Source of the DNA: Chloromonas sp. AAM2
Taxonomy: Eukaryota; Chlorophyta; Chlorophyceae; Chlamydomonadales; Chlamydomonadaceae
DNA length: 21,444 bases
Direction of reading: 5' to 3'
Assembly: GCA_004335635.1 (NCBI GenBank)
Contig: QAXH01005486.1
Span: 42,473-63,916, forward strand
Under the pieces are notes generated by a model. The model had not been told where the DNA came from. It saw only the letters and a program-made list of their open reading frames with translations, and ran no database searches. Position numbers and translations under genes: made by a program. Numbering within the stretch: the stretch's first letter is position 1; the number at the start of each line of letters is the position of its first letter. Of the stretch, positions 1-8,352 are shown in pieces.

Positions 1-4
1 TGTG

Positions 5-45
<41 letters not shown>

Positions 46-58
46 GTGTGTGTGTGTG
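1..58. repeat. (TG)n microsatellite
   Basis: Almost pure TG/GT dinucleotide repeat with a few C interruptions, running from the window's left edge. It may continue beyond the edge. Reading frames across it encode only Cys-Val repeats and are not genes. Confidence 0.95.
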
Positions 59-1401
59 GGTGCATACGAACTTCCGTACACCCCTGGACGCACCTGCATG
101 TTGGGCACTGCCTCACACTCAAGGTCATTGTCACCCAAAATGTAGCCAAGAAACGTCCACTGGGCTGTCACGTGACGCAGCCCCAACATACATTGGAGTA
201 CCACTAGCAGCAGGGCAGCTTTAGAAGCCCCCATGCGTGCCATAACCCTGCAGCAATGACGGTGTAAAAGTTGATGAACACATGCACATGCAATCGTTTG
301 GAAAACAAGGTTTCCCATCTTGCGGCATACATGACGCGAAGAAACCAGGTCTGGTGCTGGCATACATAAGTAACAGCGCCATGTCCACAACATGTCATGA
401 CCAGCACTGACCCTAACCCTGACAATCTTTCAATCCAGTCCATTTACATGGCTAACCGGATGCTTTTGGAAGGCGTTCTGTGGGGTGATGGCCACAAGGG
501 CCTCACCACCCCTTGCTGGCACGGCCAGATTCTCCTTTGCTAGAAGAAGTTTTGACAGTTTGCGCAAATAGTTGATGTTTGTGTTGGACGTGCTTCATGG
601 TGTACACTCCCTCCTGGTAACAGCGCTGGAAGAATAGATTGGTGGGGCCGGGAGTAGGCCAGATGCTGTGTTGTGATTGCTTTAGATGTTCAGTGGTCAC
701 CTGCTGTGTTTGCCCCGGCAGCTAGTAACCGCTCATGCATGGCAATGTGGATTCATGTGTACGGCCATGCAAGCAGCTTGCATGGACAGACAGAACGCAA
801 GGTGGTAGTAGCAAGCATGACACGCACTCAACCGCCCCTGAACTAGCATCAAGCAATGGTACCAGTCTGGGCTTTCGAGTACTTGTTAAAGGCATGGATG
901 GCGTAAGATGGCTTGTAGTTTGATGCTCTAGGTAGCGAAGTGGCTACCTGGTGCCCGCCCACCTGTTACGGCTTCGTTGTTTCCACGCAGCTCAAAAGAG
1001 CGTCCATTGGTGATGCTCTCCGTTTGCTCGTCTGCTCACTGCTCTGTACACACGCCCCGCCTCCTCGGCTCTGGGTGCCGGTTTCCGCAAAGGTAGGTCC
1101 AAGCCGTAACTACGCGAGGCAAGACTCTACTGCAAAGACGTAGGTTGGGATTGTGTCAACGTACTTCAGTGCCACATTCGCGTCGTACCAATGGTTGTCC
1201 GACACACATGTACATGACCAAAATGGCCCGTTTCTTTGCCCGACTCGTTAATGGTACGGCCAGCTGAATGGCCAGCACAGTCTACTACCGGCTGAGTACT
1301 TGGCAGCACAACTGCTCACCATTGGCTTGCTTGTCACTTGCCATAAGGCTTGTTTGTCACTTGCCAAATTTCCTGCACTTGGCGGCGTCTCCACTGGTAC
1401 C
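59..1401. other. Region without a recognisable gene
   Basis: No frame here resembles a known family. The only stretch with coding-like composition is the minus-strand frame at 430-594, listed separately. A 22-23 bp direct duplication containing TTGTCACTTGCCA lies at about 1324-1369. No RNA gene or promoter could be supported. Confidence 0.5.
430..594 (-). other. Unrecognised coding-like fragment
   Basis: A 54-codon open frame closed by TGA. It reads with balanced, protein-like composition, including NINYLRKLSKLLLAKENL and GGEALVAITPQNAF, and lacks the Cys/His/Pro bias of the noise frames around it. There is no start codon near its upstream end; it is bounded there by a stop. The overlapping minus frame at 503-700 also looks partly protein-like, which would fit a frameshifted relic. 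It lies downstream, on the same strand, of the polymerase-like fragment at 1402-1965, so both may belong to one decayed element. No family was recognised. Confidence 0.25.
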
Positions 1402-1965
1402 CTAGCTGATGTTATTAGCGGTCTCAAACTTTGCATAGTCATGATATGCAGGGGGCACGCTGGCACCTGCCGGCACCATGATGCGTTTCATAAATTTTTT
1501 GTACACAGACACTCGCTCCGGGTGCTCTGGCAGCTCACCAGATGCATGCAGCATGTCACACAACAGAGAGTATAGGAAACACCTGTCGTCGTCGTTCTTT
1601 ATGTTTATCAGGGCCTTCTTTGCCGCCAGCTCCTTAGGCAGGGGTATGTAAGCCCTACCACCGACCAAGGCGTTGTATTGGCACATCTGCAACTGCATGC
1701 CGCAGTATCCAATGAACCTGATGCTGTCCTTTGTTGTCTCCACTTGGCCATGGTGCTCCCTGTCGAATTCACACAGTTGCATCTTGAACTGCTTCATGCG
1801 CGCCAACTGCAGATAACAATCCTTGATGTTGGAGACGTTGCAAGCACGCATGAGACCCTGGAGATACCCAAGCACTGGCGCAGTGATGCCAACAGAGTCC
1901 TTCACCCCTACCACCTGTATAGGCGGAGGTATCATCGAACTCTGCCCATCCGCGTTATTGCGCAT
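1402..1965 (-). pseudogene. Polinton/Maverick-type DNA polymerase B, N-terminal fragment
   Basis: A 187-codon frame; it stays open upstream to 1992 and ends in TAG. Residues 104-133 or so carry the block YIPLPKELAAKKALINIKND followed by DDRCFLYSLL, and the end reads YAKFETANNIS. In protein-primed family B polymerases of Polinton/Maverick elements and related viruses, as I know them, a YIxLPxxLxxKKAxINIKNxDxxCFxW block is followed about 50 residues later by a KFExxNNIS motif, so order and spacing agree. Family members are about 1000 aa or more with exonuclease and palm domains. This frame stops right after NNIS and neither domain follows in 1-1401. It is therefore a relic, or one exon of a broken copy. 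No capsid, ATPase, protease or integrase gene was found nearby. A fragment of a polinton-like virus or virophage-like polymerase is an equally good reading. Confidence 0.68.
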
Positions 1966-2314
1966 TACACATAGGCGTCGCCGCCACTCATTTCAAAAGT
2001 GAGATCGCTGCGTAGGCCAATTCACAAAAAGGAGCGCCAAACAGTCCGGGACGAGTTACCCCTCTCAACACAGATGGCGGTGGCAAGTCAGCAGGGCAGC
2101 CACGGAAGCGTTGCTCCAAGTGCAAGCGCCAGTTCTCCCTCTGCTACTTTACCACTACAGACGGCACAGCTCTCATGGAGTTGTGGAATTCCAACCAGCT
2201 GTCCCAGTAGCTATGCCACAGTATTGGCTGACTGAAGCACAGGATCTGAGTTGGTTCTGTTTAACCGGACTGTGTGCCAGCTGTGTAGTTAGTATGGACA
2301 CACTCCTCCAAAAA

Positions 2315-2512
2315 CTAGTCCCACAAACAACTGACGGCCTCATCTCCCAGGAATTGTCCCAGAACTGGCAAACTTCTTTTCGCTTGGAGAGCCATTCCAA
2401 CCACTGCGTGGGCCAGCTTGTGAAGTCTTTTCATGTACTTCCAGTCGATGATGCCGGCCAATTTCCAGGTGGACGTGGACGCCAACAGATTCCAGGGCAG
2501 GTGTTGAAGGCA
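2315..2512 (-). other. Unrecognised coding-like fragment
   Basis: A 65-codon frame bounded by stops on both sides (TGA upstream, TAG at 2315-2317). It reads WNLLASTSTWKLAGIIDW, then KYMKRLHKLAHAVVGMALQ, then KRSLPVLGQFLGDEAVSCLW, which looks like genuine protein sequence. There is no good start codon. Its KRSLPVLGQF part recurs as KRCLPVLGQF in the same relative frame on the minus strand at about 12613-12650, so it is a dispersed, formerly coding repeat rather than a single-copy gene. It lies upstream of the polymerase relic on the same strand and could belong to the same or a neighbouring transposon. Family not recognised. Confidence 0.3.
2347..2380. repeat. Dispersed repeat, copy 1
   Basis: About 34 bp around GGAATTGTCCCAGAACTGGC match 12613-12647 with only a few differences and the same strand. 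Similarity stops abruptly on both sides. In the minus-strand frame both copies encode LPVLGQF. Confidence 0.6.
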
Positions 2513-2702
2513 TCATGTGTTGAAGTTGTCGTCGTCAGGGCATCACGACCAGTGCTCGAGTGGGTGAGATAAAGGTTGGGCTGCAGAAAACAATGGCATC
2601 ACTTTTGAAATGGGCAGGTTCAGTGAAAGCAACAAAAGCTGGATGGTCGGTTACAGGCATCGGCTATATGCCTCATGGGCACCTAGGCTGCCACATAGGC
2701 TG

Positions 2703-3013
2703 CAGGGGCTAGGACATGAGCATTAGCCAGGACATGGGCAGGGGCTAGGACATGGTGGGCATGGGCTAGGACATGGGCAGGGGCTAGGACATGGTGGGCA
2801 TGGGCTAGGACATGGTGGGCATGGGCTAGGACATGGGCAGGGGCTAGGACATGGGCAGGGGCTAGGACATGGTGGGCATGGGCTTCGACATGAGCATGGC
2901 GCTAGGACACAGGCATGGTATGCGTCACGCGCATGGGGCTGGGGCATGAGCATGGGCTTCGACATGAGCATGGCGCTAGGACATGGGCATGGGGCATGGG
3001 CTAGAGCATGGGC
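2703..3013. repeat. Minisatellite, 18/21-bp units
   Basis: Tandem units built on GGGCTAGGACATGG, alternating between an 18-bp form (ending GGGCAG) and a 21-bp form (ending TGGGCAT). They become degenerate after about 2880, where GACATGAGCATGG variants appear. The long minus-strand frame across it encodes only Pro-Cys-Ser repeats and is not a gene. Confidence 0.9.
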
Positions 3014-3296
3014 TGAATGACTGAGTGGCCATGCGAGCCGCCCGCCTCTCAATGGCCCTCCAGATGCTGTCCAGGTCGACTGCACATGACTCCTGACCCA
3101 GCCACGCAGGCAATGCACAGGGATTATGATGTAGATGATAGGGATGCCCAAGGAAACACGGAGGCCGAGGCAGAACAGCACTTGTTTTGTGAGGTGTATG
3201 ATGAGGAACGAGATGGCATAACAAGGCAAGTGTTGAACAGCCGAGGCAAGGATGGGAGCAACGCGCTCTTTCCGCCCCACCATACCCTGAGCAATC
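3014..3296. other. Short unassigned interval
   Basis: A plus-strand frame covering about 3105-3270 is acidic and protein-like (MHRDYDVDDRDAQGN, then EAEAEQHLFCEVYDEE), but its start lies in low-quality sequence and its end runs into the duplicated unit. No family was recognised and no splice model is evident, so it is not called as a gene. Confidence 0.2.
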
Positions 3297-3953
3297 CCTT
3301 GCTCAGGATAGATCAGCCCTTGCTGGTGTAAACAGATGAGAACTGTGAGACTTGAAAACGCACATACCCTTCTTGTTACAATGGTTGTAACACACGTGGC
3401 AAAGTGGCAAACCGCCATTCAACTTCTGCAGGCATAAGGAATCAACAGATGTGCTAGCCCAGCTATTTGTCACTGCCATCGCGCTGTGCATTTGGAACGT
3501 CTGCATGCCTAAGAAGATGAACAAGCAAGCGCAATTCATAAGCACAGATCGCAAGAATTGAGTTTCGTCCACATCAACTTCCAATTGTGTGTTGGGCATC
3601 AACGCAAGGACGGTACACGTGTGCGGCAACCCGCCAGGCCGGTTGAGATAGGATTGACGGCGGAAACAATTGCTTGCAACCCTGTCAGCCGTGCAAGCAA
3701 AAACCAGGCTATTGGACGCAACTGTTGGTCCTACTACTAATGCAACCTGTGCTACAGTTCAGGAACATGTACCCGAAATCTCAAATCCAAGTTGTTTGTG
3801 ATCAAAGCTCAAACTAGCTGCCATTGCTTTCTGAGTGAAACCTTTGCGGTAAGGACACAGCTGGCTGGCAGCTGCACCTTTTCAGCTGTCCTTGGCACAT
3901 CTCAGCTTCATAGGCAAAAGCGCACGTCATTGACGCAGTGCTTCAGGTCTGAT

Positions 3954-6515
3954 CTAGTGGCTCGACTGCGCATCCCTGGCTGCTTGCTCCACTCCCTTGG
4001 CGCCCTTCTCGATCTTCTCCGCGCCCTTCTCCACCGCGCCTGCCCCAACGTCGCGCGCGTCCTTGGCTGCCTCCCTGGTGGCGTCACCCGCCTCACTCGC
4101 CCTGAATTGCACGAAAGCAGTAAAACGAGAAGTGCGAGTTGTCAGAGCAGAAGACAATGCAATGCGATGCCATGGAAGCTCTTATGTTGATCTACAACCG
4201 TGACGCTGCGCCAAGATTCCGTGGCGATCGGTAGGATACGTCGGAGCAGTACGCCATCAGAGCAGTTGCTGGTGAAGACCACAAGGTTGGAAATGACCAC
4301 TGTAAGATGACCATGTGTAAGCGACACAAGTTCAAGTCCATTTTTTCCTATGCACGACTTACTTGCTCTTGATGTTCTCCTTGGCAGACTTGGCCGCATC
4401 CGACACATTCTCGCCAGCCGCCTCAGCCCTGCGTAAGCAGTTAAGTCGCCATCAGCGACGTTTGCACCGTAATTCACTTGTAGAGCGCAGATTGCGTTTG
4501 TCTTGATTACATCGCTTGTGACCGTCATACCATCTCACTCACACCCTCAAACACAACACATCACTCACTTGCTGGTCTCTCGCACTCGCATCATCCACTT
4601 TCTCATTCACCTTCTGCAGGATCACAGCTGACAAACCCTAACTCACTTGCTGTGCTGTGACGGTTTCCCTGAAAGAAACCACTTATTCCAAACACCTCGC
4701 TCACTTGCTGGCTGATCACTTGATCACACTTCACTTGATCAGACTCCACTTGATCAGACTTCACAAAGTCACACTCACTTGCTAGCTGCGGTGTCCTTGG
4801 CTCCCACTGCCGTCTCCTTAACCGTCTGCGCAGCTCCGGTAACCGAATCGGTTGCAGCCTGCAAGAAAGACTGTGACCAAAGCTGTGGTCAGTAGATGAG
4901 GCGTGTCATCTATCTAATGCGGTTACTTCTTTAGCCTTGGTAACCTTCCAACGCCGTGCCTTTACCTTGACTTGCTCCTTTGCGCTCTCCACAGCGTCTG
5001 AGGTGCGTTGGCCCGCCTGGCCCAGACCATCCTCAACGTTGTGCACCTGAACCAGGAGAATGTTGTGCACCCGAACAGGAGAGTAAAGTAAAGTGAACAT
5101 GTGCCCAACCACCATGTGGGGGCACCTATCCCCCCTATCAGAGCTATCCAATACCTCCCACTGGTTGGAATCGAGCCCGCAACCGCAACCAATGGCTGTT
5201 GGCGTTAAGGCTCACTTCTTTTAGTGTTGCCCCCACTATCTCAACTAACTTGACCCTGATCTCGGGTGTCCTAACAGAGCTACTCCTCGATCACCGACGG
5301 CAGTGGGAATTGGACATCAACCATTGAGTGCTGGCCTACGGGTCTGCCTGGGACTTCCCTCCGCGGCTTTCCCTAACTTGACTCCTATACCGGGTTAGAC
5401 CAGGAGAAACAAGGGCAGCGGATAGAGTTGCCTCGAGGAGGACGGGCCAAAGGCAAGTCAGGGTTGCAGGAGCCTGGCAGTCCGTGGCACATCGTGGCTT
5501 CCCTGCCCACCTCGCTTCTATCTCTTCATGGGTCTTACCTCCCATTCAACCCATCATAGGTTATACCTCCCATTCAACCCATATCATATCCAAGGTGCAC
5601 GGTTCCAGTATCCCCAAGCCTTGACCTACTCCACTGCATCCTAGCTGTGAACTCACCGCCTCTGACGCAGTGTCAGTGGCCGCTGGTCCGCACTACCCCC
5701 CACAGTGTGAACTCAACGTCTCTGACGCAGTGTCAGTGGCCGTTGGTCGACACTACCCCCACAGTGTGAACTCACCGCCTCTGACGCAGTGTCAGTGGCC
5801 CGCTGGTTCACGTCCTCTCCTGCAGTCTGGACCCTCTCCTTGCCCGCCTCGAAAATCTCCCTGAACGCAGAAACACGCGGATCTGTCAACCTTATGATCT
5901 GGACTGTGGTCACACTTCTGGACATCGTCACTCTTGATTGATTTGTGAGATCAGGGAAGTGTATCGCCCTGATCTACCCTGAGGAAGGGGAAACAAGCAA
6001 GGCAGAAACGAATAAGGCAGAAAGGAAGGAAATCAGTCACTCTCGGAAATCTGCTTTGAAACGGGGGGCCTTCGGGCGCGCGGAGCTCTGCAAGCCGACG
6101 AACCCCAGGGTCACTTACTTGGAGCCCTCCTTTACTTTCTCTGCACCGTGGTTGACCTGCGGAGGTGGACAACATGCATAGCAATGCCTTGGTGTCAGTT
6201 GTAGCATGTCGTCCGCACATGCATGCCCTGGCGAATACAAACCGCTTTCCGCTCAAGACGTAGCATGCTCACTGCAGAAGCCCAACTGGGACATGTATTG
6301 GCGCAGTCTATCTACAGACGAAGTACAGGCATTGCGACCCGCGCCTCCATGCCGTGACTTGCTGACGTGATTGCTGAGTTCTCCGTGCTTACCTCAGCGC
6401 GTGCGGCAACGGAACGGCGCACCATTGGCGCGATCGGCACGAGCGGTGCCAGTAGTCTGCCACTGCCAGCCATCATCTTGGTCGCCTTGAAAGCGGGAGC
6501 TCGGATGTTGAACAT
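3954..6515 (-). CDS. LEA-like protein with organelle transit peptide, copy A
   Basis: Minus-strand spliced gene. Exons in transcript order are 6393-6515, 6119-6156, 5776-5860, 4966-5046, 4779-4858, 4363-4428 and 3954-4101. All junctions are GT-AG, and the joined frame is 621 nt (206 aa plus TAG). An upstream in-frame ATG at 6549-6551 exists, but the MFNIRAPAFKATKMM start was chosen because copy B has the same start with no usable ATG above it. Residues 1-41 are basic and free of acid until Glu41, ending RSVAARAE, with a VAA like algal chloroplast cleavage sites. The rest is Lys/Ala/Glu/Asp-rich amphipathic repeat (VTGAAQTVKETAVGAKDT; EKGAEKIEKGAKGVEQAARD) typical of group-3 (LEA_4-like) proteins, which are disordered and protect membranes and enzymes during drying, cold or salt stress. 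Chloroplast or mitochondrial location is inferred. Compared with copy B it lacks two whole exons and has one exon where B has two. Confidence 0.78.
4569..4668 (-). pseudogene. Two decayed LEA-type exons in an intron of copy A
   Basis: Inside the intron between the exons at 4779-4858 and 4363-4428 lie two exon-like pieces flanked by CAG and GTGAGT: 4647-4668 (reads KETVTAQQ) and 4569-4613 (reads KVNEKVDDASARDQQ). Both look LEA-like. Neither alone nor together do they keep the reading frame into the next exon (22 and 45 nt where a multiple of 3 is required). In copy B the equivalent of the first piece, near 10140-10170, has lost its acceptor. Best read as dying exons. Confidence 0.4.
4717..4764. 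repeat. 15-bp tandem repeat
   Basis: Three units of CACTTGATCASACTY plus a partial fourth, next to the intron start of the 4779-4858 exon of copy A. They appear derived from the CACTTGCTGG donor-side sequence just beside them. Confidence 0.75.
5047..5090 (-). repeat. Tandem duplication of an intron-exon boundary
   Basis: On the minus strand the intron end and exon start of the 4966-5046 exon are repeated: two 23-24 bp units of the form CTCCTG-TTC-GG, GTGCACAAC, RTT, one after the other. Only the inner unit has the AG needed for splicing (TTCAG); the outer one reads TTCGG. Confidence 0.6.
5094..5215 (-). mobile_element. tRNA-derived SINE-like element in intron of copy A
   Basis: Read on the minus strand, a GCCTTAACGCC stretch is followed by GGCTCGATTCC (complement of 5167-5177), one base from the tRNA B-box consensus GGTTCGATTCC. 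It is flanked by GTTG and CAAC, which could pair as a T-arm. The sequence after the B box (complement of 5101-5146) recurs on the plus strand at 7645-7694. A tRNA-like head with a dispersed body is the plan of a SINE. The A-box match is weak and no target-site duplication was established, so the ends are approximate. Confidence 0.5.
5216..5650. other. Intron insertion of unknown origin
   Basis: Intron sequence of copy A without counterpart in copy B. It holds two related motifs, CTAACTTGACCCTGATCTCG at 5245 and CTAACTTGACTCCTATACCG at 5373; a third lies inverted at 20701-20728. It also holds a 31-bp direct repeat of ACCTCCCATTCAACCCAT at about 5538-5586. Probably a relic transposable element. 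Confidence 0.4.
5651..5812 (-). repeat. Exon end and splice donor copied three times
   Basis: Units start at 5651, 5711 and 5770 (period 60 and 59). Each holds the last 30-odd bases of the 5776-5860 exon, its donor and about 20 bp of intron. The third unit is the real exon end (GCG|GTGAGT). The middle one has a mutated donor (GTTGAGT) and the outermost a perfect one. Using the outer donor would extend the exon into a stop codon after about 20 residues. Confidence 0.85.
5943..6035 (+). mobile_element. Degenerate copy of short dispersed repeat R1
   Basis: TCAGGGAAGTGTATCGCCCT followed by TGATCTACCCTGAGGAAG, then an A-rich GCAAGGCAGAAACGA stretch, matching in order the core of R1 (see 7949-8101) with many changes. 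It lies in the intron of copy A before the exon at 5776-5860. Confidence 0.5.
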
Positions 6516-6617
6516 TCTTAACTGGTGGAGCTGGGCGGAGCGTATTGACACGGTCGCCTGACGTAAGTGGCGCCTTCAGCTGGCTTAAGTGGTAAGATGA
6601 CAGGATCAATGAAACCA

Positions 6618-6644
6618 TCACGGTGACGTCACAAAATCTCCTTG
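6618..6644 (-). promoter_or_regulatory. Conserved upstream block with CRE-like palindrome, copy A
   Basis: TCACGGTGACGTCAC followed by AAAATCTCCTTG, about 103 bp upstream of the copy A start. It contains the perfect 10-bp palindrome GTGACGTCAC at 6623-6632, a bZIP-type (CRE/ABRE-related) site. The block recurs almost unchanged above copy B (13764-13792) while flanking sequence has diverged, which supports function. No TATA box was seen for copy A. Confidence 0.5.
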
Positions 6645-6660
6645 TAAAAACTCCGACGTG

Positions 6661-7170
6661 TGAACTTTTTTGATACTTGATCTGCCGTTCCGATGGCTCC
6701 TGCCAGAGACGGCTCACCAACTCTGATTTCTTTTCGCGGCCCATGCCGCACAACAGACTGCGTGCCTGTCACCGCAACAACCTGTTACTTGTCAGTTCTG
6801 CACGCCATGTACTTGCTATGAGCATGTTGTTCGAGTTCAGCAGTGTGCACAATGCCCCAGCACCGCAGGAGTGACGGCTGACACTGGCCACCTCTAGCGC
6901 TGGTCGACTGGGGCTGGGCAGCACCGCACTGGCCACCGACATCCAGTACCCAGTAGACCAGTGCTAATGGTGCCAGTGCCAGCCGTCATTTCAGCAGTCA
7001 ACAACAAATGCATGTACATCATGCCTGGTAAAGAAGCTTTGCATGCAGCACTGTTGCTCCGTGTACAGGCTCGGGCCACCCGCACGTTCCTGCTTCACCT
7101 CAGAAGCCTAAGCGCCTGAGGACACGCTGACCTGTTTCTGTCACATCAAGGCCCATGCACAGCCCATGCA
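6661..7170. other. Spacer without recognisable features
   Basis: Between the end of duplicated unit A and the 27-bp minisatellite. Nothing resembling a gene, RNA or repeat with a second copy in the window was found. Confidence 0.4.
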
Positions 7171-7175
7171 CGGAT

Positions 7176-7440
7176 GCATGACGGCCCATGTAGGTCACGT
7201 GTGCATGACGCCCCATGTAGATGACGCGTGCATGACGGCCCATGTAGGTGACGCGTGCATGACGGCCCATGCAGGCCACGCGTGCATGACGGCCCATGCA
7301 GGTCACGTGTGCATGACGGCCCATGCAGGTCACGTGTGCATGACGGCCCATGTAGGTCACATGTGCATTACAGCCCATGTAGGTCACGGATGCATGACAG
7401 CCCATGTAGGTCACGTGTGCATGCCAGCCCATGCGCGCCG
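7176..7440. repeat. 27-bp minisatellite
   Basis: Ten units starting at 7176, 7203, 7230, 7257, 7284, 7311, 7338, 7365, 7392 and 7419, with consensus GCATGACGGCCCATGTAGGT then CACGTGT. Because 27 is a multiple of three, all six frames stay open and give 9-residue repeats. Those frames are artefacts. Several units carry the palindrome CACGTG. Confidence 0.95.
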
Positions 7441-7644
7441 GCACGTGGTACTTTAGAGCGCAGAACTGGGTGACACGAAGGATGTAGCAGACCCATAGGC
7501 TAGCAATATCAAATCTCAGGAAGTTGGCACAGCAAATAGACGACTGGTTGTGCTGCAGCCAGCAGGGCCTCATGCCAGCCTCACGATCCACATGGCATGT
7601 GCATGAAGCATCGGAAGATGTACTCAGCTGCATAGTCATGGAAG

Positions 7645-7694
7645 TAGCTCTGATAGGGGGCAATGGGTGCCCGCACATGTTGTTTGGGCGCATG
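7645..7694 (+). mobile_element. Second copy of the SINE-like body
   Basis: TAGCTCTGATAGGGGGCAAT and the following GGGTGCCCGCACATGTTG match the minus strand of 5101-5146 with few differences. The tRNA-like head is not clear here, so this is likely a 5'-truncated or diverged copy. Confidence 0.55.
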
Positions 7695-7948
7695 TTGCTC
7701 GGCCTCCTTCATCACGTCCAAAGCGAAAAGTCAATATTTATTGATAACAAACAATTGGAAGCCGTAATAACAACTTCCTGTGTCAGTTGTTACGTGATCC
7801 TTTCTGTTGAGAAAGTTAGCAGCCTGGGTGCGAAGTGAGTTGTACCTGTACTACGTCAGGAAGTTTGCCACTGCAACGGGACTGCCACTGTTACTGTATT
7901 ACATCTGCGCTCTGTCTGTGCATTCTCGGCCTGAATCCGCAGTGTATG

Positions 7949-8101
7949 TATATGTATTTACACCAGGGGAGCCGTCAGAGGACACGGAACGGGATGGGCA
8001 CCGCCCTGGCCTACCCTGAGCAAGAAAGCAAAACGAAAGCAGGGAACAAAGCAGGCAAGGCAGGCCAACCCAAAGCAAAACAGGACGGAGCCTCCAAAGT
8101 G
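7949..8101 (+). mobile_element. Short dispersed repeat R1, copy 1
   Basis: Begins TATGTATTTACACCAGGGG, continues CCGTCAGAGGACACGGAACG, a GGGCACCGCCCTGGCCTACC core, CTGAGCAAGAAAGC and an A/G-rich tail with GCAGGGAACAAAGCAGGCAA. It is nearly identical to 10610-10756 and 11327-11467, so it spread recently. Length (about 130-150 bp), lack of coding capacity and intron/intergenic placement suggest a SINE or MITE. No tRNA boxes or terminal inverted repeats were recognised. Confidence 0.75.
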
Positions 8102-8299
8102 TGACTTGACGTTCGCTTACATGTGCGTAGCTTCCTGCATGTGCACCGTACATGTTGAGCACCGCACATGTTGAGCACCGTACATTGCATGTCTATGAGC
8201 GGTCGGCATTCCTTCTGCTTTCGACAGTCGATCCACGTTCCTGACACCTCCATGTGATTCACTGCGTCTTCTCTAAGCTTCCAGGCTATCCCTCTGCGG

Positions 8300-8352
8300 C
8301 CACACAGCATGGGACGGGACGGATACCGTCCAGACCTAGCTTGAGAAAGACA
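8300..8352 (+). mobile_element. Degenerate R1 fragment
   Basis: CACAGCATGGGACGGGACGG, then ATACCGTCCAGACCTAGCTT and GAGAAAGACAACAA, follow the order of the R1 core (GGAACGGGATGG, ACCGCCCTGGCC, TGAGCAAGAAAG) with many substitutions. Confidence 0.4.

Larger units (their letters stand above)
3297..6660 (-). repeat. Tandem duplication, unit A (LEA-like gene and flanks)
   Basis: Direct copy of 8537-13805. The homology starts at the shared TTGCTCAGGATAGATCAG, runs through the 3' flank (for example TTTCGTCCACATCAACTTCC at about 3564 and 8862), all seven exons, and the 5' flank up to CTCCTTG plus a few dozen bases. Unit B is about 1.9 kb longer, from extra exons and intron insertions. Confidence 0.8.

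Noticed and set aside
2111..2572. 153-codon plus-strand frame
   Set aside because: Lacks recognisable features and overlaps the more protein-like minus frame 2315-2512.
2723..3418. 231-codon minus-strand open frame
   Set aside because: Its C-terminal half is the translation of the 18/21-bp minisatellite (Pro-Cys-Ser repeats) and the rest overlaps repeat and duplicated 3' flank sequence; no domain seen.
5094..5215. Functional tRNA gene
   Set aside because: Only the B-box/T-arm is convincing; no anticodon arm or acceptor stem can be folded, so a SINE head is the better reading.
7176..7440. CRISPR-like array
   Set aside because: Units are contiguous with no spacers, and the context is eukaryotic; the same applies to the arrays at 2703, 19245 and 21241.
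7100..7693. 197-codon minus frame and overlapping plus frames
   Set aside because: Open only because the 27-bp repeat unit is a multiple of three; all frames give 9-residue repeats.
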